This document shows positions 42,477 through 50,415 of a DNA stretch of 64,000 nucleotides, piece after piece. The position numbers and the translations under genes are program-made. Every line of letters starts with the position of its first letter. The first letter of the stretch is position 1. The DNA comes from Paenibacillus massiliensis subsp. panacisoli DSM 21345 (GTDB taxonomy: Bacteria; Bacillota; Bacilli; Paenibacillales; Paenibacillaceae). The notes below the pieces were generated by a model. It was given only the letters and a program-made list of their open reading frames with translations, was not told the DNA's origin and did no database searches. The stretch lies in the NCBI RefSeq assembly GCF_000426545.1, contig NZ_KE384534.1, positions 124,001 to 188,000 of the forward strand. The letters are read 5' to 3'.

Positions 42477-43214
42477 GACGGATTGTAATATGAAGTGCGA
42501 CACCCGCTGGAAATAAAAAAAAAGGGCCCATGGCCGGATTCGTGTAGAATGAAGGTTCCTACACCACGCATTCACACAAGGAGAATCCACCATGAGCTAC
42601 ACACATCTTAGCATAATCGAGCGCAGCAAGCTAGAAATCCTCCACCAGCAGGGGAAAAGTGCCAGAGCCATTGCTAAAGAATTAGGCCGGCATCACGCAA
42701 CCATCAGCCGCGAATTACACCGAAATCCAGCAGCAGTTCCCTATCAGGCGGAACGCTCCCAGGACAACTATGCCAAGCGTTGTCAGGTGTCTGTTCCACT
42801 CGGCAAATGGACACCTGAAGCCTGTACACCGCTATTCGGATGCCTGACCGTACCGCTTTGTCTATGGAGATTGCCTTTGGCGTAGCGGCCTCGCAGTATC
42901 CTGCCGAGGTATTTCGAACCGCTACCGCAGACCGGGGCAAGGGGTTTACCTGTTACGCCAGCCTGGACGCCACTCATAATGTACAGGTGTATTTTGCAGA
43001 TCCGTACTCCTCCTGGCAACGCGGCTTGAATGAGAACGCCAATGGTCTCTTCCGAGAGTTTTTCCCCAAGGGGACGGATTTTGCACAAATCACGGATGAA
43101 GCTCTGGAGACCGTCCTCCGCTTAATCAATCACAGACCACGAAAATGCTTGGGGTGGAGAACCGCTCACGAATTCTTTTCTGAGGAACTGTCGCACTTAG
43201 CTTGACAATCCGTC
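42477..43214 (+). mobile_element. Internally deleted IS30-family element
   Basis: Terminal inverted repeats of 26 bp (42477-42502 and 43189-43214, 21 of 26 matching, each GACGGATTGT...AAGTGCGACA) enclose transposase remnants. GTTT flanks both ends and may be the target duplication. At 738 bp it is shorter than a normal IS30 (a little over 1 kb), because the middle of the transposase is missing. With intact ends it could still be moved by a transposase in trans. Confidence 0.85.
42592..43205 (+). pseudogene. IS30-family transposase, central part deleted and frame-shifted
   Basis: The N-terminal part (42592 to about 42830) has the IS30 helix-turn-helix: HLSIIERSKLEILH, then SARAIAKELGRHHATISREL. 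From about 42840, in another frame, comes the C-terminal catalytic part: MPDRTALSMEIAFG, the second Asp in TADRGKGF, and the Glu in NENANGLFREFFP, ending HRPRKCLGWRTAHE. The segment with the first catalytic Asp of the DDE triad is gone, so the protein cannot be active. Confidence 0.88.
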
Positions 43215-43280
43215 GTTTGTATTTATTAATTGAAATGTCTTAAGAAGTTACTTGCAGAAAAGGAGTTGATACTATATATT

Positions 43281-43339
43281 GTTTATATATAAACTGTTGA
43301 TGTATAAACTATATCTGAATAATTGGTTTATACATCAAC
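43281..43339. promoter_or_regulatory. Operator array upstream of the nitroreductase gene
   Basis: GTTTATATATAAAC (43281-43294) is a perfect 14-bp palindrome. Next to it GTTGATGTATAAAC (43296-43309) and GTTTATACATCAAC (43326-43339) form a perfect inverted repeat with a 16-bp spacer. The shared half-site GTTTATA recurs, as expected for MarR-type dimers; a MarR gene lies 1 kb downstream. Confidence 0.65.
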
Positions 43340-43373
43340 TAATTTTGTTTTATTTCATGGAGGATGATTGCAA

Positions 43374-44042
43374 ATGACAGATACAGCACGAAAACAAGAA
43401 ATTTTGAAAGCTTATCAATTTAGGCACGCATGTAAATCCTTTGATATCAATAAGACGATTTCTGATGACGATTTTGAGTTCATTCTTGAGACAGGAAGAT
43501 TATCACCAAGTTCATTCGGACTTGAACCCTGGAAGTTCGTTGTGGTGCAGGATGCCACGCTACGCGAAAAATTAAAGCCTGTGACCCCTGGTGCCCAGGG
43601 ACAATTGCCTACGGCCAGCCACCTTCTGTTTGTATTAGCTAGAAAAGAAAGCGGGCTCAGTTCCGATTCTCCGCACGTTACGAGAATGATGAAGGACATC
43701 CAACGTATGCCAGATGACATTGCACAATTCGTTTCACGTATGTACAACAAATTCACAGAAGTCGAGCTCGGCGGTGACGGGCAACTCATGTATGAATGGG
43801 CCTGCAAGCAGAGTTACATCGCCATGGGAAATATGATGACGGCTGCAGCTCAAATCGGTATTGATTCCTGCCCCATTGAAGGTATTGATCGTGAGAAAGT
43901 GTGTGAATTATTTGTAGAAGAAGGAATTATTGATGATAATGAATTTGGAGTAGCCTGCCTGGTGGCCTTTGGGTATCGGTTAGAGGAGCCAAAACGTCCA
44001 AAAACAAGACAAAGCCTGAATGATATCGTAGTATGGAGATAA
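43374..44042 (+). CDS. NAD(P)H-dependent nitroreductase-family oxidoreductase
   Basis: A 222-aa FMN-binding protein of the nitroreductase superfamily. Visible signatures are the FMN-binding FRHACKSFD near the start, SPSSFGLEPWKFVVV (about 44-58), and ACKQSYIAMGNMMTAAAQIGIDSCPIEG near the cofactor site. Such enzymes reduce nitroaromatics, quinones or related electrophiles. ATG 43374 is 10 bp after GGAGG; the in-frame TTG at 43368 is too close to it. Expression is probably controlled by the inverted repeats just upstream, and a MarR regulator follows at 44273. Confidence 0.88.
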   Translation: MTDTARKQEILKAYQFRHACKSFDINKTISDDDFEFILETGRLSPSSFGLEPWKFVVVQDATLREKLKPVTPGAQGQLPTASHLLFVLARKESGLSSDSPHVTRMMKDIQRMPDDIAQFVSRMYNKFTEVELGGDGQLMYEWACKQSYIAMGNMMTAAAQIGIDSCPIEGIDREKVCELFVEEGIIDDNEFGVACLVAFGYRLEEPKRPKTRQSLNDIVVWR

Positions 44043-44078
44043 ATCGTGCAGATGTGTAGTATTTAATTCATGGTACAG

Positions 44079-44109
44079 AGAGTTGCTTCTTGCCAGCAGC
44101 TCTTTTTTT
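44079..44109 (+). terminator. Terminator of the nitroreductase gene
   Basis: AGAGTTGCT and AGCAGCTCT pair with one G-T, followed by seven T residues. Confidence 0.8.
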
Positions 44110-44272
44110 CATGGCTCTAGCGGATGAAATGCCGCGGGTGCATTGCTCAAAGCTGCTCTACTGCCGCTAAATGCTCATGCTTGCTTGTAAAATGAAAGCT
44201 AAGGCTGTATAGTGTCTAATACATTGTAAAACGATATAAACGATCTACCATAAGAGAAAGAGGGGATGATTC

Positions 44273-44722
44273 TTGAAAACAGATTGGTCGCAGGAAGCTG
44301 AACTGTTATACCAGATGTACGGTGTTAACAAAGTAATCAATACTACGTTTGATGCATGTATCAGCGTTAGCCAATCTCGATTTGAAATCTTATCCTTGAT
44401 CTATCAAGAGATTGAAATCAGTCAAGGAGACTTGCAAAAGAAAGTTACGATTGATAAATCGGCGGTTACTAGACACATCAAACAGCTTGAGGAGCAGGGG
44501 ATCATCTTCAGACGAAAAAAGGATGAGGATAATCGCTTTGTCCTGGTCCGTCTTACGGATTATGGCAGGGAATTGATCGAGAACGCCCAAATTGAGAAAG
44601 CGCGTTTTGTACAGGAATTACTCACTGATATCAGTGAAGAAGAGCGTAATGCTTTTAGGAAAGTATTAACAAAGCTACATGCAAATGTTGGAACAATCAA
44701 GACAGATAAGCAGCATTTATGA
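44273..44722 (+). CDS. MarR-family transcriptional regulator
   Basis: A 149-aa winged-helix regulator. Helix-turn-helix and wing are seen in QGDLQKKVTIDKSAVTRHIKQLEEQG and RRKKDEDNRFVLVRLTDYGREL (about 55-105), flanked by the helical dimer interface. The start is TTG 44273, 7 bp after AGAGGGGA. It has a cysteine (C25) in the first helical region, which in some MarR proteins senses oxidants, but this is not shown. It most likely represses the nitroreductase gene upstream. Confidence 0.88.
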   Translation: MKTDWSQEAELLYQMYGVNKVINTTFDACISVSQSRFEILSLIYQEIEISQGDLQKKVTIDKSAVTRHIKQLEEQGIIFRRKKDEDNRFVLVRLTDYGRELIENAQIEKARFVQELLTDISEEERNAFRKVLTKLHANVGTIKTDKQHL

Positions 44723-44835
44723 AGGATCTGATTTGGAAAAGGAGGAGCTACTCTTACTGCATCCGCTTTTTTCGAATTTGGTCTTTTTTTGTTGTGCGTC
44801 TATTTACTAATACTCTACGGAAGGGACTATTTCAT

Positions 44836-45276
44836 ATGCGCATTCAAGGTTTGAATCATTTTTTGTTCTCAGTATCCAGTCTGGAGCGCTCCATTGAGTT
44901 CTACCGAAATGTATTTGGTGCCACATTACTCGTGCAGGGGAGGACGACAGCTTATTTCGATCTGTGCGGGATGTGGCTTGCTTTAAATGAAGAAGCCCAC
45001 ATCACACGAGTCCCGGTGAATGAGGCTTATACGCATATTGCCTTTACAATCCTGGAGGAGGACTTCGACGAGGTACATGCAAAATTAATCCAAATGAATG
45101 TTCATATACTGCCTGGCCGTCCTCGAGACAAGCAGGACCGTAAGTCGATATATTTCGTAGACCCGGACGGTCACCGCTTTGAATTTCATACAGGCACGCT
45201 ACAGGATCGGCTGGATTATTATGCGAGAGAGAAGCAGCATATGAGCTTCTACCCTCAAGAATCTGCGCGGGACTGA
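44836..45276 (+). CDS. fosB: Metallothiol (bacillithiol) transferase FosB, fosfomycin resistance
   Basis: A 146-aa vicinal-oxygen-chelate protein that opens the fosfomycin epoxide with bacillithiol. Text is very close to B. subtilis FosB: LNHFLFSVSSLERSIEFY, GRTTAYFDLCGMWLALNEE, SIYFVDPDGHRFEFHTGTLQDRLDYY. Predicted metal ligands are H8, H67 and E116. ATG 44836 is preferred over the upstream TTG/ATG options that overlap the MarR gene. Its last 22 bases overlap a convergent small gene. Confidence 0.93.
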   Translation: MRIQGLNHFLFSVSSLERSIEFYRNVFGATLLVQGRTTAYFDLCGMWLALNEEAHITRVPVNEAYTHIAFTILEEDFDEVHAKLIQMNVHILPGRPRDKQDRKSIYFVDPDGHRFEFHTGTLQDRLDYYAREKQHMSFYPQESARD

Positions 45277-45461
45277 TGTCTGTGCCTTGCTGCCCGTACA
45301 CCCAGAACAAGTAGGGGTACCACTACTCCCAATATTCCGCAGACAGCTACGGATGTCATCGCAGCATAGGCCTGCCATTGCATTATAAATGCCACTCCAC
45401 TGCCTAGTGTAGTCCCGCCTAGTAGTCCAAGCGCGCTGATTACATCAATAGAAGCTTTCAT
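45255..45461 (-). CDS. Small two-span membrane protein
   Basis: A 68-aa protein with two hydrophobic segments (about 8-26 and 35-55) and a His/Arg-rich tail. Start ATG 45461 has AAAGGAG 9-10 bp upstream on the minus strand. It is convergent with fosB and overlaps its 3' end by 22 bp. No family recognised; the good ribosome-binding site and membrane topology argue that it is real. Confidence 0.6.
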   Translation of the reverse strand: MKASIDVISALGLLGGTTLGSGVAFIMQWQAYAAMTSVAVCGILGVVVPLLVLGVRAARHRHQSRADS

Positions 45462-45642
45462 AGTAGTTTCACTCCTTTCCTGCATTCACAAAATAGTAGG
45501 TCCGGTGGATTGCTATTACCATAAGGTAGACGTTGCCCCAAGTTGTGCGTACAATTAAAGAGTCTAATAGAATAAGGATTGACAAGATCGTGCGCATTGT
45601 AAACCTAGGATTGGTAAAATTCCTGACAGGAGGCACTTGCGA

Positions 45643-46833
45643 ATGACAGCTCACACGAATATGAATGAACGGATTGCCACTTGGAATGCCGAAGCAGAGG
45701 CTTGCCCATGTGGCAGCAACCATCATCATGTAGATATGTACACCGTGATTAGTGATCATGCGCTCGAGGACATCGCATCTTATTTACAGGACAAAGGGTA
45801 TGAGCATGTAACGGTGATTGACGATCCGCATACGGCTGCTGCAGCGGGAAATCGGGTACTCGGGCTGCTGCAGCAGGCCGGAATTCAGGCCGAAGAGGTA
45901 TGTCTACCTCTCAATAGTGCAGGGGATGTTGTTGCTGATGAGCGCTATATGGTGAAGGTGCTACTTGGTATTTCCTCTACGACAGAGGCTGTTCTGGCTG
46001 TGGGATCAGGCACTATTCATGATCTGACGCGATTTGCCTGCTCTATGCGTAAGCTTCCTTTCATATCGATCCCGACAGCAGCCTCGGTGGATGGGTTCAC
46101 TTCGGCTGGCGCCCCACTACTGTTGGATGGGGTGAAGCGGACGATTCAGACTGTGGCACCAGAAGCTATCTTCGCAGATGTCTCCTTGCTGGCATCGGCA
46201 CCACAGACGATGACGGCTGCAGGCTTTGGCGATATGCTCGGCAAATACACGTCACTTGCGGATTGGAAGGTGTCACGGGACATGGCTCAGGAGCCATACT
46301 GCCCCCTTGCTGCGCAGATGACAGAAGAGGCGCTGCTGGCTTGTATAGAGCATGTAGATGAGATTGCTGCAGGAAGCCTGCATGGAATCGACGTGCTGAT
46401 TCGAGCACTGATCGCCTCGGGAATCTCTATGTTAATCATAGACCATTCTCGACCTGCATCTGGTGGGGAGCATCATATTTCACATCGAATTGAAATGGAG
46501 CTGCTGGCACAGGAGCGGCCGCAGGTGCTGCATGGAGCCAAGGTAGGTGTAGCTGCAGCGCTGCTTACGGACTTGTATAAGGAGCTGGCCGTGCAGGAGC
46601 CGGAGAGTGCATTTCAGGTCTACACGACCCTTCCTGATTCGCAGCAAATGCGGGACTGGCTGCAGCAAGTGGGGGGCCCCGGGCGCTTCGATGAACTGGA
46701 TGTAACAGAGGACATGCTGGAGCGAGCTGTGCACACAGCCCATACGCTCCGCGATCGGTATACTGGCTTGAAATATCTGAACGATCATAATCTGATTGAT
46801 TCCAGTAAGCTCCAAGAGCTTAGCCGCAGCTAG
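45643..46833 (+). CDS. araM: sn-Glycerol-1-phosphate dehydrogenase (AraM/EgsA type)
   Basis: A 396-aa NAD(P)H-dependent enzyme that reduces dihydroxyacetone phosphate to glycerol-1-phosphate, the archaeal-type stereoisomer, used in Bacillales with PcrB to make heptaprenylglyceryl lipids. Nucleotide motif GSGTIHDLTRF at 121-131; TAASVDGFTS; metal ligands D197 (GFGDMLGKY), a His in GGEHHISH (277/278) and H297 (VLHGAK). ATG 45643 lies 9 bp after AGGAGG. An N-terminal CPCGSNHHH segment is a possible extra metal-binding patch. It is monocistronic. Confidence 0.9.
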   Translation: MTAHTNMNERIATWNAEAEACPCGSNHHHVDMYTVISDHALEDIASYLQDKGYEHVTVIDDPHTAAAAGNRVLGLLQQAGIQAEEVCLPLNSAGDVVADERYMVKVLLGISSTTEAVLAVGSGTIHDLTRFACSMRKLPFISIPTAASVDGFTSAGAPLLLDGVKRTIQTVAPEAIFADVSLLASAPQTMTAAGFGDMLGKYTSLADWKVSRDMAQEPYCPLAAQMTEEALLACIEHVDEIAAGSLHGIDVLIRALIASGISMLIIDHSRPASGGEHHISHRIEMELLAQERPQVLHGAKVGVAAALLTDLYKELAVQEPESAFQVYTTLPDSQQMRDWLQQVGGPGRFDELDVTEDMLERAVHTAHTLRDRYTGLKYLNDHNLIDSSKLQELSRS

Positions 46834-46894
46834 CTAGCGCGAATAACAGAAGTGTTCTTGTGAGTTTTTCGTGAATTTATTCAATAATACATGT

Positions 46895-46952
46895 AAAAAA
46901 ACGGCGTTATTACTCACCCAAGCCATTACGCTCGGATGAAGAATAACGCCGT
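46895..46952 (-). terminator. Terminator of leuA
   Basis: On the minus strand ACGGCGTTATT and AATAACGCCGT are perfect 11-bp arms followed by seven T residues. It ends the leucine gene about 150 bp past its stop. Confidence 0.8.
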
Positions 46953-46956
46953 TGTC

Positions 46957-47045
46957 GTCCCGAGAAGGAGATACGATGGTAGCTGCTATCTTGGCTTACT
47001 TACTACATAATCGTTTGTTGCTTACAAGACAGATGGGCGACATCG
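46957..47045 (+). pseudogene. Ghost fragment of a 1-phosphofructokinase gene
   Basis: About 85 bp closely resemble positions 40251-40340 of fruK. The codons GGAGATACGATGGTAGCTGC and onward give GDTMVAAILAYLLHNRLLLT, matching GDSMVAAISACLLHNRSLLT in FruK; a 2-base deletion then shifts the frame before the shared GATGGGCGACA. No other part of fruK is present. Confidence 0.75.
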
Positions 47046-47104
47046 CTATGGAGCCTTACAGCTGTGCTTCATAGCTCTTACAGATGGAGTAACAGCTGCT
47101 ATGG

Positions 47105-48757
47105 CTACAAGCGATTGACAGCAGACACCAGGGCGAGCACCGAGGCCTTTATAATATCCTCGTCCTTGCCTACACCCCAGATCAGCTTGCCCTGAGCCTT
47201 GAGCCCAACATAGGCAATAGCATGGGCAGCGGAGTCGCTACCCAGCGAGTGCTCCTCATACACACTCAGTTCGTAGTTCAGCTCGAAGCGGCTTTTCAGA
47301 GCATTACTGACAGCATCGAGTGGTCCATTTCCTTTACCCTCGATGGTCACTTCATTACCTTCGTGTGTGACCTTCATGAAGGTGGTAGTGAGCTTGTTCT
47401 TTTGCTCAAAATGATACGATTCCAGCTGCAGTGGGCCATTGTCTCGAATGTACTCTGCTTCGAAAATACGCAGTATCTCATCCGGGAGCAGCTCCTTTTG
47501 TTCCTTGTCCGAGACGCCTTTAGCCAGGTACCCCATTTCTTCCTTCATTTTATCAGGGAGTCTCAATCCAAAGCTGCGTTCCAGCAGGTGGTTGACACCG
47601 CCTTTACCAGACTGGCTGTTGACACGAATGACATCCGTCTCGTACTTGCGGCCAAGGTCTGCTGGATCAATAGGTAGATAAGGAACCGTCCAGGTCGGAC
47701 AGTCATGCTCTTCACGCCACTTCATGCCCTTGGCAATAGCATCCTGATGGGAGCCTGAGAAGGCCGTGAACACGAGCGATCCGGAATATGGCTGACGCTC
47801 ATACACTCGCATTTTCGTCAGGCGTTCATAGGTCTCACTGATGCCAACGATATCCGAGAAGTCGAGCCCCGAATCGACACCGTGTGAATAGAGGTTCAGT
47901 GCCAAGGTGATCAGATCCACGTTGCCTGTACGTTCTCCATTGCCGAACAAGGTTCCTTCAACCCGCTCTGCTCCAGCGAGAACAGAGAATTCGGCATCGC
48001 ACACGCCGCCTCCACGGTCGTTGTGAGGATGGACGGACAGAATGACATGCTCACGGTAGGACAGATGATTGTGTATATACTCTACCTGACTAGCGAATAT
48101 ATGAGGCATAGCTGTCTCGACGGTAGTTGGAATGTTGATAATCGCCTTATGATCTGCAGTAGGCTGCCATACATCCAGTACAGCGTTACAGATGTCCAGG
48201 GAAAATTCGACCTCACTACCCGGGAAGCTCTCTGGGCTGTATTGGAAGGTGAAACGTCCTGGTGTGCTTGCGGCCAGCTCCTTGACCAGCTTCGCGCCTT
48301 CTACGGCGATAGCCTTAATCTCCTCCTGGGATTTGCGGAACACCTGCTCACGCTGAGCTAAGGAGACCGAGTTATACAGATGAACAATAGCGTTTGGAAC
48401 GCCATGCAGCGCTTCGAACGTCCGGCGGATAATATGCTCCCGGGCTTGTGTCAGTACCTGCACAGTTACATCCTCGGGAATGAGGCCACCTTCAATCAAA
48501 GTGCGCAAAAAGCGGAATTCCGTATCAGAGGCTGCCGGGAAAGCAATCTCGATCTCCTTGAAGCCGATGTCGACGAGCATCTGGAACATCTCCACCTTCT
48601 CCTCCAGATTCATGGGCTCGATCAATGCTTGGTTGCCGTCGCGCAGATCGACGCTGCACCAGATCGGGGACTTCTCGATATGATCCTTCTGCGTCCAATT
48701 CATTGAACGCACGGGTGGCATAAAATAGCCTTTTGCATACTTGGTGTGATCCATCAT
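47105..48757 (-). CDS. leuA: 2-Isopropylmalate synthase
   Basis: A 550-aa enzyme, the first committed step of leucine synthesis (2-ketoisovalerate + acetyl-CoA). It is of the long alpha-IPMS type: CSVDLRDGNQAL contains the catalytic Arg-Asp pair, HPHNDRGGG carries the metal-binding His, GNGERTGNVDL follows, and a C-terminal regulatory domain (about 420-550) would give leucine feedback inhibition. Two adjacent ATG codons (48757, 48754) follow GAGGAGG. It is transcribed alone between its T-box leader and the terminator at 46895-46952; leuBCD are not here. Confidence 0.95.
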   Translation of the reverse strand: MMDHTKYAKGYFMPPVRSMNWTQKDHIEKSPIWCSVDLRDGNQALIEPMNLEEKVEMFQMLVDIGFKEIEIAFPAASDTEFRFLRTLIEGGLIPEDVTVQVLTQAREHIIRRTFEALHGVPNAIVHLYNSVSLAQREQVFRKSQEEIKAIAVEGAKLVKELAASTPGRFTFQYSPESFPGSEVEFSLDICNAVLDVWQPTADHKAIINIPTTVETAMPHIFASQVEYIHNHLSYREHVILSVHPHNDRGGGVCDAEFSVLAGAERVEGTLFGNGERTGNVDLITLALNLYSHGVDSGLDFSDIVGISETYERLTKMRVYERQPYSGSLVFTAFSGSHQDAIAKGMKWREEHDCPTWTVPYLPIDPADLGRKYETDVIRVNSQSGKGGVNHLLERSFGLRLPDKMKEEMGYLAKGVSDKEQKELLPDEILRIFEAEYIRDNGPLQLESYHFEQKNKLTTTFMKVTHEGNEVTIEGKGNGPLDAVSNALKSRFELNYELSVYEEHSLGSDSAAHAIAYVGLKAQGKLIWGVGKDEDIIKASVLALVSAVNRL

Positions 48758-48810
48758 CGTAATTATCCTCCTCGGTTATTCTTAGTTATTCTTGGGTATA
48801 AAGTAACAAC

Positions 48811-49130
48811 AAAAAAGCCTTTCGCCCCGACTGCACATGCAGCCGGAGACGAAAGACTTGAGCTTCCGCGGTACCACTCCTGTTTATGAACAAACGTTCA
48901 TACCCTCATCAGACACGTGCTCATATCATTGAGCGTGATGTCTGTCCCTTGATAACGGTGGGCACCCGTCAACAACTACTTTTCGGTATAGCCCAATTAA
49001 GGGTTCTACCCGAATTTCGCATAGCCGCTCCAAGGCGAGTTCCCCGTATTTCCTCTACCGCCTCGCATCATCCGGCGGCTTTCTGAGAATCAGTCCTACG
49101 AGTACTACTCCTTATCCAAGCGTTTAGAGT
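48811..49130 (-). ncRNA. T-box leader of leuA (leucine)
   Basis: On the minus strand the T-box GAGTGGTACCGCGG (48866-48881 region) is followed by a strong intrinsic terminator (48811-48859, AAGTCTTTCG... CGAAAGGCTTTTTT). Upstream is stem I with the AGTA motif (GGAGTAGTACTC), an AG-bulge region near CAGAAAGCC and a GGTAGAGG apical segment. A likely specifier codon is CTC (Leu) at 49037-49039 within GGAACTCGCC. Uncharged tRNA-Leu would stabilise the antiterminator and allow leuA expression. Confidence 0.88.
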
Positions 49131-49148
49131 CGTATATGGATATGGTCT

Positions 49149-49157
49149 ATCATAGCA
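49149..49157 (-). promoter_or_regulatory. Extended -10 promoter of the leuA T-box transcript
   Basis: TGC-TATGAT on the minus strand lies just upstream of the T-box leader; no clear -35 is visible. Confidence 0.45.
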
Positions 49158-49222
49158 GGGCTGTCTGACAAAATCCAGTCCAATTAATTATCCGACGGTA
49201 AATTATTTTATGGGTATTGTTT

Positions 49223-49301
49223 CTATTTAGATTTTATTCGAAATAGGTATTGCTATAACTCTCACCATAAGTGATAATGTATTTAGATGAAATTCTAAAT
49301 A
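49223..49301. promoter_or_regulatory. Paired operators upstream of the sdpR-like gene
   Basis: TATTTAGA - 6 nt - TCTAAATA (49280-49301) is a perfect dyad ending 19 bp before the TTG start. A related half-site occurs in CTATTTAGA...TTCGAAATAG (49223-49246). ArsR-type regulators commonly bind such 12-2-12-like dyads, so autoregulation is likely. Confidence 0.6.
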
Positions 49302-49320
49302 GAAAAAAGAGGCGATGCAT

Positions 49321-49605
49321 TTGGGTTTCCCAGAGACATTCAAAGCCCTATCTGATCCAGTGAGACGGGATATCCTGGTCATGCTCAAGCATGGCAAAAT
49401 GTCAGCTGGGGAGATTGGGCAGCATTTCGAGATGACGGGTGCGACCATTTCGTACCATCTGTCACAGTTGAAGAAGGCCGGTCTTGTTTTTGAAACGAAA
49501 TATAAAAATTATATCTACTATGAGATTAATGTGTCGGTCTTTGAAGAAGTCATGCTGTGGTTTTCACAATTTAAGGGGGGGAAACAAGATGAGGATCAAA
49601 GGTAG
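49321..49605 (+). CDS. sdpR: ArsR-family autorepressor (SdpR-like)
   Basis: A 94-aa winged-helix protein: FKALSDPVRRDILVMLKHGKMSAGEIGQHF, then TISYHLSQLKKAGLV, close to B. subtilis SdpR in text and length. No metal-binding cysteines. TTG 49321 is chosen because AGAGG is 8 bp upstream and the family starts with -FKA-SDP-RR; an in-frame ATG at 49315 is too near the ribosome site. It overlaps the SdpI gene by 17 bp. In B. subtilis SdpR represses sdpRI until SdpI, occupied by toxin, sequesters it. Confidence 0.88.
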   Translation: MGFPETFKALSDPVRRDILVMLKHGKMSAGEIGQHFEMTGATISYHLSQLKKAGLVFETKYKNYIYYEINVSVFEEVMLWFSQFKGGKQDEDQR

Positions 49606-50227
49606 CTCGATGCAGCTTATTACAACAGTGGTATGTGTATTGCCGATTATTTTATCGCTGACGCTCTACCAACAATTACCTCCGCAGATAGCTGTGCATT
49701 GGGATGTAGCAGGTAAGCCAGATAATTATATGTCAAAGGCGGTTGTGGCTTTCGTGTTCCCACTCTGCTTGGCTGCTCTTAACATTATCGTCCATATTGT
49801 GATTAACAATGATCCTAAAAAGATGAATGTGGCCCCTGTCTTAAGAAAACTCGGCTTATGGATCATTCCTGTCTTGTCGCTCATCCTCATGCCGATCACG
49901 CTCTTCAAGGCTCTGGGTGCAGACTTGCCGATCCAGACGATTGCCCCATCCTTTGTTGGCATGTTACTGATTGTAATCGGTAACTATTTACCTAAGAGCA
50001 AGCAGAGCTATACGGTGGGAGTTAAGCTTCCATGGACACTGGCAAGCCAGGAGAATTGGAATAGAACACATCGTGCAGCGGGCTACCTCTGGATATTAGG
50101 TGGGATTCTTATGATCTTGACGTCGTTTTTGAACGTATTTGTGGAGGTTGCGATCGTTGCAATCATAGTGCTGATTGTGGTTGCTCCAGCCGTATACTCT
50201 TTTTCATTGTACAAAAAGGGAGTTTAG
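49589..50227 (+). CDS. sdpI: SdpI-family membrane protein (immunity / signal transduction)
   Basis: A 212-aa membrane protein with six hydrophobic segments. The motif LPPQIAVHWDVAGKPDNYMSK (DUF1648 region, about 28-48) and the SdpI-type NWNRTHRAAGYLWILGG block (about 150) identify the family. In B. subtilis SdpI gives immunity against the SDP killing peptide and captures SdpR. Starts at ATG behind GGGGGG, overlapping sdpR. No sdpABC toxin genes are in the window, so this may be an orphan immunity system. Confidence 0.88.
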   Translation: MRIKGSSMQLITTVVCVLPIILSLTLYQQLPPQIAVHWDVAGKPDNYMSKAVVAFVFPLCLAALNIIVHIVINNDPKKMNVAPVLRKLGLWIIPVLSLILMPITLFKALGADLPIQTIAPSFVGMLLIVIGNYLPKSKQSYTVGVKLPWTLASQENWNRTHRAAGYLWILGGILMILTSFLNVFVEVAIVAIIVLIVVAPAVYSFSLYKKGV

Positions 50228-50309
50228 ACCTTGAATCACGCAGAGCTGAGCACCCCTACTCTTTTTTAGCAGAAAGCTGTACTTCATTCCTTCATTCCTA
50301 CTATTAAGA

Positions 50310-50345
50310 AAGCACTGCATACCGTCAATTCGGTTTGCAGTGCTT
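50310..50345 (-). terminator. Terminator of the tandem-HTH gene
   Basis: AAGCACTGCA-ACCG and CGGT-TGCAGTGCTT form a stem of about 14 bp; on the minus strand it is followed by TCTT. Confidence 0.65.
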
Positions 50346-50415
50346 GTTGGAATGTGTGTCATCATCTTGGTAGTAGTGGATTCGCGCAAAAATGCATCGT
50401 CCCTGGATGCCGCAA

